From UBA9980 sp964436235 (GTDB taxonomy: Bacteria; Muiribacteriota; UBA9980), in contig CAYTCW010000101.1 in NCBI GenBank assembly GCA_964436235.1, forward strand, positions 1 through 15,815: a stretch of DNA of 15,815 nt, read 5' to 3'. The stretch's first letter is position 1. Each line of letters opens with the position of its first letter. The translations under genes were made by a program, and so were the position numbers. Below, piece by piece: positions 13,755 through 15,815 of this stretch. A model generated the notes under the pieces. It was given only the letters and a program-made list of their open reading frames with translations, was not told the origin of the DNA and searched no databases.

Positions 13755-15170
13755 ATGGACATAAATGAGTTCAAGAAAAACGGGCATATGATTATTGATT
13801 GGATAGCGGATTATTTTAAAGAAATCGAAAAATATCCGGTAAGGTCGAAGGCGGCCCCGGGCGATATAATATCGAAGCTGCCCGCAAAGGCGTCTGATAA
13901 GCCTGAAAAATTCGATAAAATTTTTTGCGATTTCGAAAATATTATAATGCCCGGAATGACTCATTGGCAGAGCCCTAATTTTTTCGCTTATTTTCCAGCT
14001 AACAACAGTTTCGAATCCATACTCGGCGAGCTTTTAAGTTCGGCCATAGGCGCGCAGTGCATGAGCTGGGCTACTTCTCCGGCCGCGGCCGAACTCGAGG
14101 AGGCCGTGATGAATCAGCTTGCGGCCGCTATCGGGCTGCCCCGTAATTTTTCCGGCGTTATCGAAGATACGGCTTCTACTTCCACGTTGTGCGCTATTTT
14201 AACCGCCCGCGAAACGAAATCGGATTTTTCGGTAAATAAAAACGGCCTCGGCCCCGCTCATAAATTTTGCGGCTATTGCAGCGAGCAGGCCCATTCATCG
14301 ATCGAAAAAGCCTTTAAAATAGCGGGGCTCGGTAAAAATAACCTTCGTAAAATCGAATGCGATAAAAATTTCGCGATCGATCCGAAAGCGTTCGAGGCGG
14401 CCGTTAAAAAAGATATAAAAGCAGGATTCGTTCCGTTAATAGCGGTCGCGGCTATCGGAACCACCGGCTCGACGGCTATCGATCCGCTTTCTAAAATAGC
14501 GGATATATGCAAAAAATATAATATATGGCTTCACGCCGATGCGGCTTATGCGGGTAACGCCCTTATTCTGCCGGAAATGCGTTATATGATCGACGGGATC
14601 GAAGGCGTCGATTCTTTCGTATTCAACCCGCACAAATGGATGTTTACCAACTTCGACTGCTCGGCTTATTTCGTAAAAGATAAAGCGGCGCTTATAAGAA
14701 CTTTTGAAATACTGCCGGAATATCTTAAAACGAATGAAAAATATCCGGTCAATAATTATCGTGACTGGGGAATACAGCTTGGCAGGAGGTTTCGCGCGCT
14801 CAAACTATGGTTCGTCTTAAGAAGCTACGGCCTGACGGGGCTTGGTAAAAAAATAAAAAAACATATATCGCTCGCCCAATATTTCGCCCGTGAACTTGCC
14901 GGCGAAAAAGGCTTTGAAATTATGGCGCCTCATCCTCTGGCGGTAGTATGTTTCAGGTATAAGCCGCATGAAAAACTATCGGCGCAAAAAACGAATGAGC
15001 TTAACGCCGCGCTGCTTGAAAAACTTAACGAAACCGGCCGGCTCTATTTATCGCATACGAAACTTGGCGAAGATTATGTAATCAGAATGTCGATCGGCCA
15101 GACCGGCGTCGAAAAAAGGCATGTAAAAACCGCGCTGGCTTTAATTATTAAAACCGCGCGGCAGATGTAA
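13755..15170 (+). CDS. Aromatic-L-amino-acid decarboxylase family enzyme (group II, PLP-dependent)
   Basis: A cytoplasmic PLP enzyme that removes the carboxyl group from aromatic amino acids to give amines such as tyramine, tryptamine or phenethylamine. The 471-residue length is normal. Signatures are GMTHWQSPNFFAYFP (67-81), SWATSPAAAELE (104-115), SEQAHSSIEKA (176-186; H180 matches the PLP-stacking H192 of mammalian DOPA decarboxylase), LHADAAYAG (259-267; D262 pairs with the pyridine nitrogen) and FNPHKWM (290-296; K294 forms the Schiff base). Tyr323 falls exactly 29 residues after the Lys, as does catalytic Y332 after K303 in DOPA decarboxylase; a Tyr here indicates decarboxylase rather than aldehyde synthase chemistry. 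It stands alone with its own promoter and ends 26 bases from the convergent gene. No amino acid/amine antiporter or monoamine oxidase gene is adjacent. Exact substrate is unknown. Confidence 0.93.
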   Translation: MDINEFKKNGHMIIDWIADYFKEIEKYPVRSKAAPGDIISKLPAKASDKPEKFDKIFCDFENIIMPGMTHWQSPNFFAYFPANNSFESILGELLSSAIGAQCMSWATSPAAAELEEAVMNQLAAAIGLPRNFSGVIEDTASTSTLCAILTARETKSDFSVNKNGLGPAHKFCGYCSEQAHSSIEKAFKIAGLGKNNLRKIECDKNFAIDPKAFEAAVKKDIKAGFVPLIAVAAIGTTGSTAIDPLSKIADICKKYNIWLHADAAYAGNALILPEMRYMIDGIEGVDSFVFNPHKWMFTNFDCSAYFVKDKAALIRTFEILPEYLKTNEKYPVNNYRDWGIQLGRRFRALKLWFVLRSYGLTGLGKKIKKHISLAQYFARELAGEKGFEIMAPHPLAVVCFRYKPHEKLSAQKTNELNAALLEKLNETGRLYLSHTKLGEDYVIRMSIGQTGVEKRHVKTALALIIKTARQM

Positions 15171-15196
15171 TATATTATTTAGTTATCCGATGTGTT

Positions 15197-15815
15197 TTAA
15201 TCGCTGATTCGCGCGGGCGCCGTCGTAGTTTGAGACGCTGCCGCAGAGGTTTTTGACGTCCTTACCTTAGCTAATTTCGATTTATAGCTATTGTATATGG
15301 AGGCGAATAATTTTGCGCCGTGAGTATGCGGCGTGTAAGAATAAAGTGAATAGGTAGCGGCATTTGACGGCGTAAAATTTTGCTTGCCGTAATTAATACG
15401 GAGTTTTGTCGATTTTTTTGCGCTTATAAGTTCTGCGCCCTTATCGAAATTTTTTCTGAAAGTATCGGCGGCGCCGGTGATTTGTTTTTTAAAGCCTTTA
15501 TATGCCTGGTTCATTTTGCCGTTGTCGTAAACTCCCACTCCCATTGCCCAGTCAAGTTTAAATTTTGTTATTTTTTTCTTCGTTTGTACAAGACCGTTTT
15601 CTTTTTGCATAGTTGCCAGAATAACGAGCGGGTTGACTTTATTTTCTTTAGCTACTTCCATTATTATATCAGCGGGTTTGACGCCTTCGTATTCTTCGGC
15701 CATTGGCGAATTCATAGAAGCAAGAAGGGCCGTTAATTCTTCGGCGGTCATAAAATTTGAATCGGTGAATTCGTCGTCGGCAATAACCGCTGTAGATGAG
15801 GCTGAAACCGTTTTA
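15197..15815 (-). CDS. Exported lysozyme/glucosaminidase-like protein, C-terminal part (truncated by window edge)
   Basis: The reading frame stays open from the stop at 15197 to the window edge, so this is the C-terminal part (at least 205 residues) of a larger protein. The ATG at 15749-15751 lacks a clear ribosome binding site, and 21 in-frame codons precede it (ending DEFTDSNF). The text FMTAEELTALLASMNS, then VNPLVILATMQKENGL, DWAMGVGV, AYKGFKKQITGAADTFRK and YSLYSYTPHTHG, resembles cell-wall hydrolases and haemagglutinin-like proteins with a lysozyme-like fold. In those the motif NPKVLLxTLQKEQGL holds the probable catalytic Glu; here the Glu codon is 15599-15601. It probably cleaves peptidoglycan in the periplasm or outside the cell. 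The last 30 residues are a Ser/Thr/Ala-rich tail. Substrate and catalytic competence are inferred. Confidence 0.7.
   Translation of the reverse strand, partial: KTVSASSTAVIADDEFTDSNFMTAEELTALLASMNSPMAEEYEGVKPADIIMEVAKENKVNPLVILATMQKENGLVQTKKKITKFKLDWAMGVGVYDNGKMNQAYKGFKKQITGAADTFRKNFDKGAELISAKKSTKLRINYGKQNFTPSNAATYSLYSYTPHTHGAKLFASIYNSYKSKLAKVRTSKTSAAASQTTTAPARISD

Noticed and set aside
15380..15736. Open frame of 118 codons on the plus strand
   Set aside because: Antisense to the lysozyme-like gene, rich in Phe/Cys/Val/His with no recognisable domain and no ribosome binding site.
15749..15751. ATG at 15749-15751 as the true start of the lysozyme-like gene
   Set aside because: No signal peptide or clear Shine-Dalgarno is present and the frame is open upstream to the edge with family-like sequence.
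1..15815. CRISPR arrays, insertion sequences, integrases, toxin-antitoxin pairs and riboswitches
   Set aside because: None was seen: no regularly spaced repeats, no transposase or integrase motifs, no paired terminal repeats with target duplications and no recognisable riboswitch core.

Overview
The window (15,815 bases, moderate GC, AT-rich intergenic gaps) looks like chromosomal DNA of a free-living diderm bacterium. Pointers to this are a lipoprotein with a lipobox, pseudopilins, TatC, exported proteins with signal peptides and housekeeping translation genes. No phage, transposon, CRISPR array or rRNA is visible. Several proteins are hard to place in a family, and none of the three tRNA genes encodes its CCA end. 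This suggests an uncultured, deep-branching lineage, but I cannot name the phylum from sequence alone.

Layout. (1) Minus strand, 6455 down to 1: two class III (type IV pilin-like) pseudopilins, a membrane-anchored protein with a papain-like Cys/His/Asp pattern, a TPR lipoprotein, cysS (cysteinyl-tRNA synthetase) and rlmB (23S rRNA 2'-O-methyltransferase). The first three genes overlap (TAATG, then GTGA). After rlmB, a new promoter precedes tRNA-Thr(TGT), tRNA-Tyr(GTA), tRNA-Thr(GGT) and the 5' end of tuf (EF-Tu), which runs off the left edge. This is the classical thrU-tyrU-(glyT)-thrT-tufB arrangement without the glycine tRNA. (2) Plus strand, 6559 to 9977: a small AtpZ/AtpI-like pair with no ATP synthase genes after it, then a perfect-consensus promoter driving a 582-residue exported protein of unknown function, followed by tatC. 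(3) Minus strand, 13574 down to 10031: two cation/proton antiporters, a KefB/KefC-type CPA2 protein with TrkA-N and TrkA-C domains and a CPA1 protein (NhaP2/CvrA-type) with a TrkA-C-like tail. (4) Plus strand, 13755 to 15170: a group II PLP-dependent aromatic amino acid decarboxylase with its own strong promoter. (5) Minus strand from 15197 to the right edge: the C-terminal part of an exported lysozyme/glucosaminidase-like protein whose start lies outside the window.

How it fits together. Translation genes (cysS, rlmB, tRNAs, tuf) are joined upstream to a four-gene envelope cassette (pseudopilins, papain-like protein, TPR lipoprotein), which is the least ordinary part of the window. The antiporter pair is a likely K+/pH homeostasis unit under one promoter. 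The most promising undescribed material is the pseudopilin/papain-like/TPR cassette and the exported 582-residue protein, which may have a circularly permuted papain fold. No gap between genes exceeds 300 bases; the largest (477-639, 7220-7394, 13575-13754) hold promoters and are described below.
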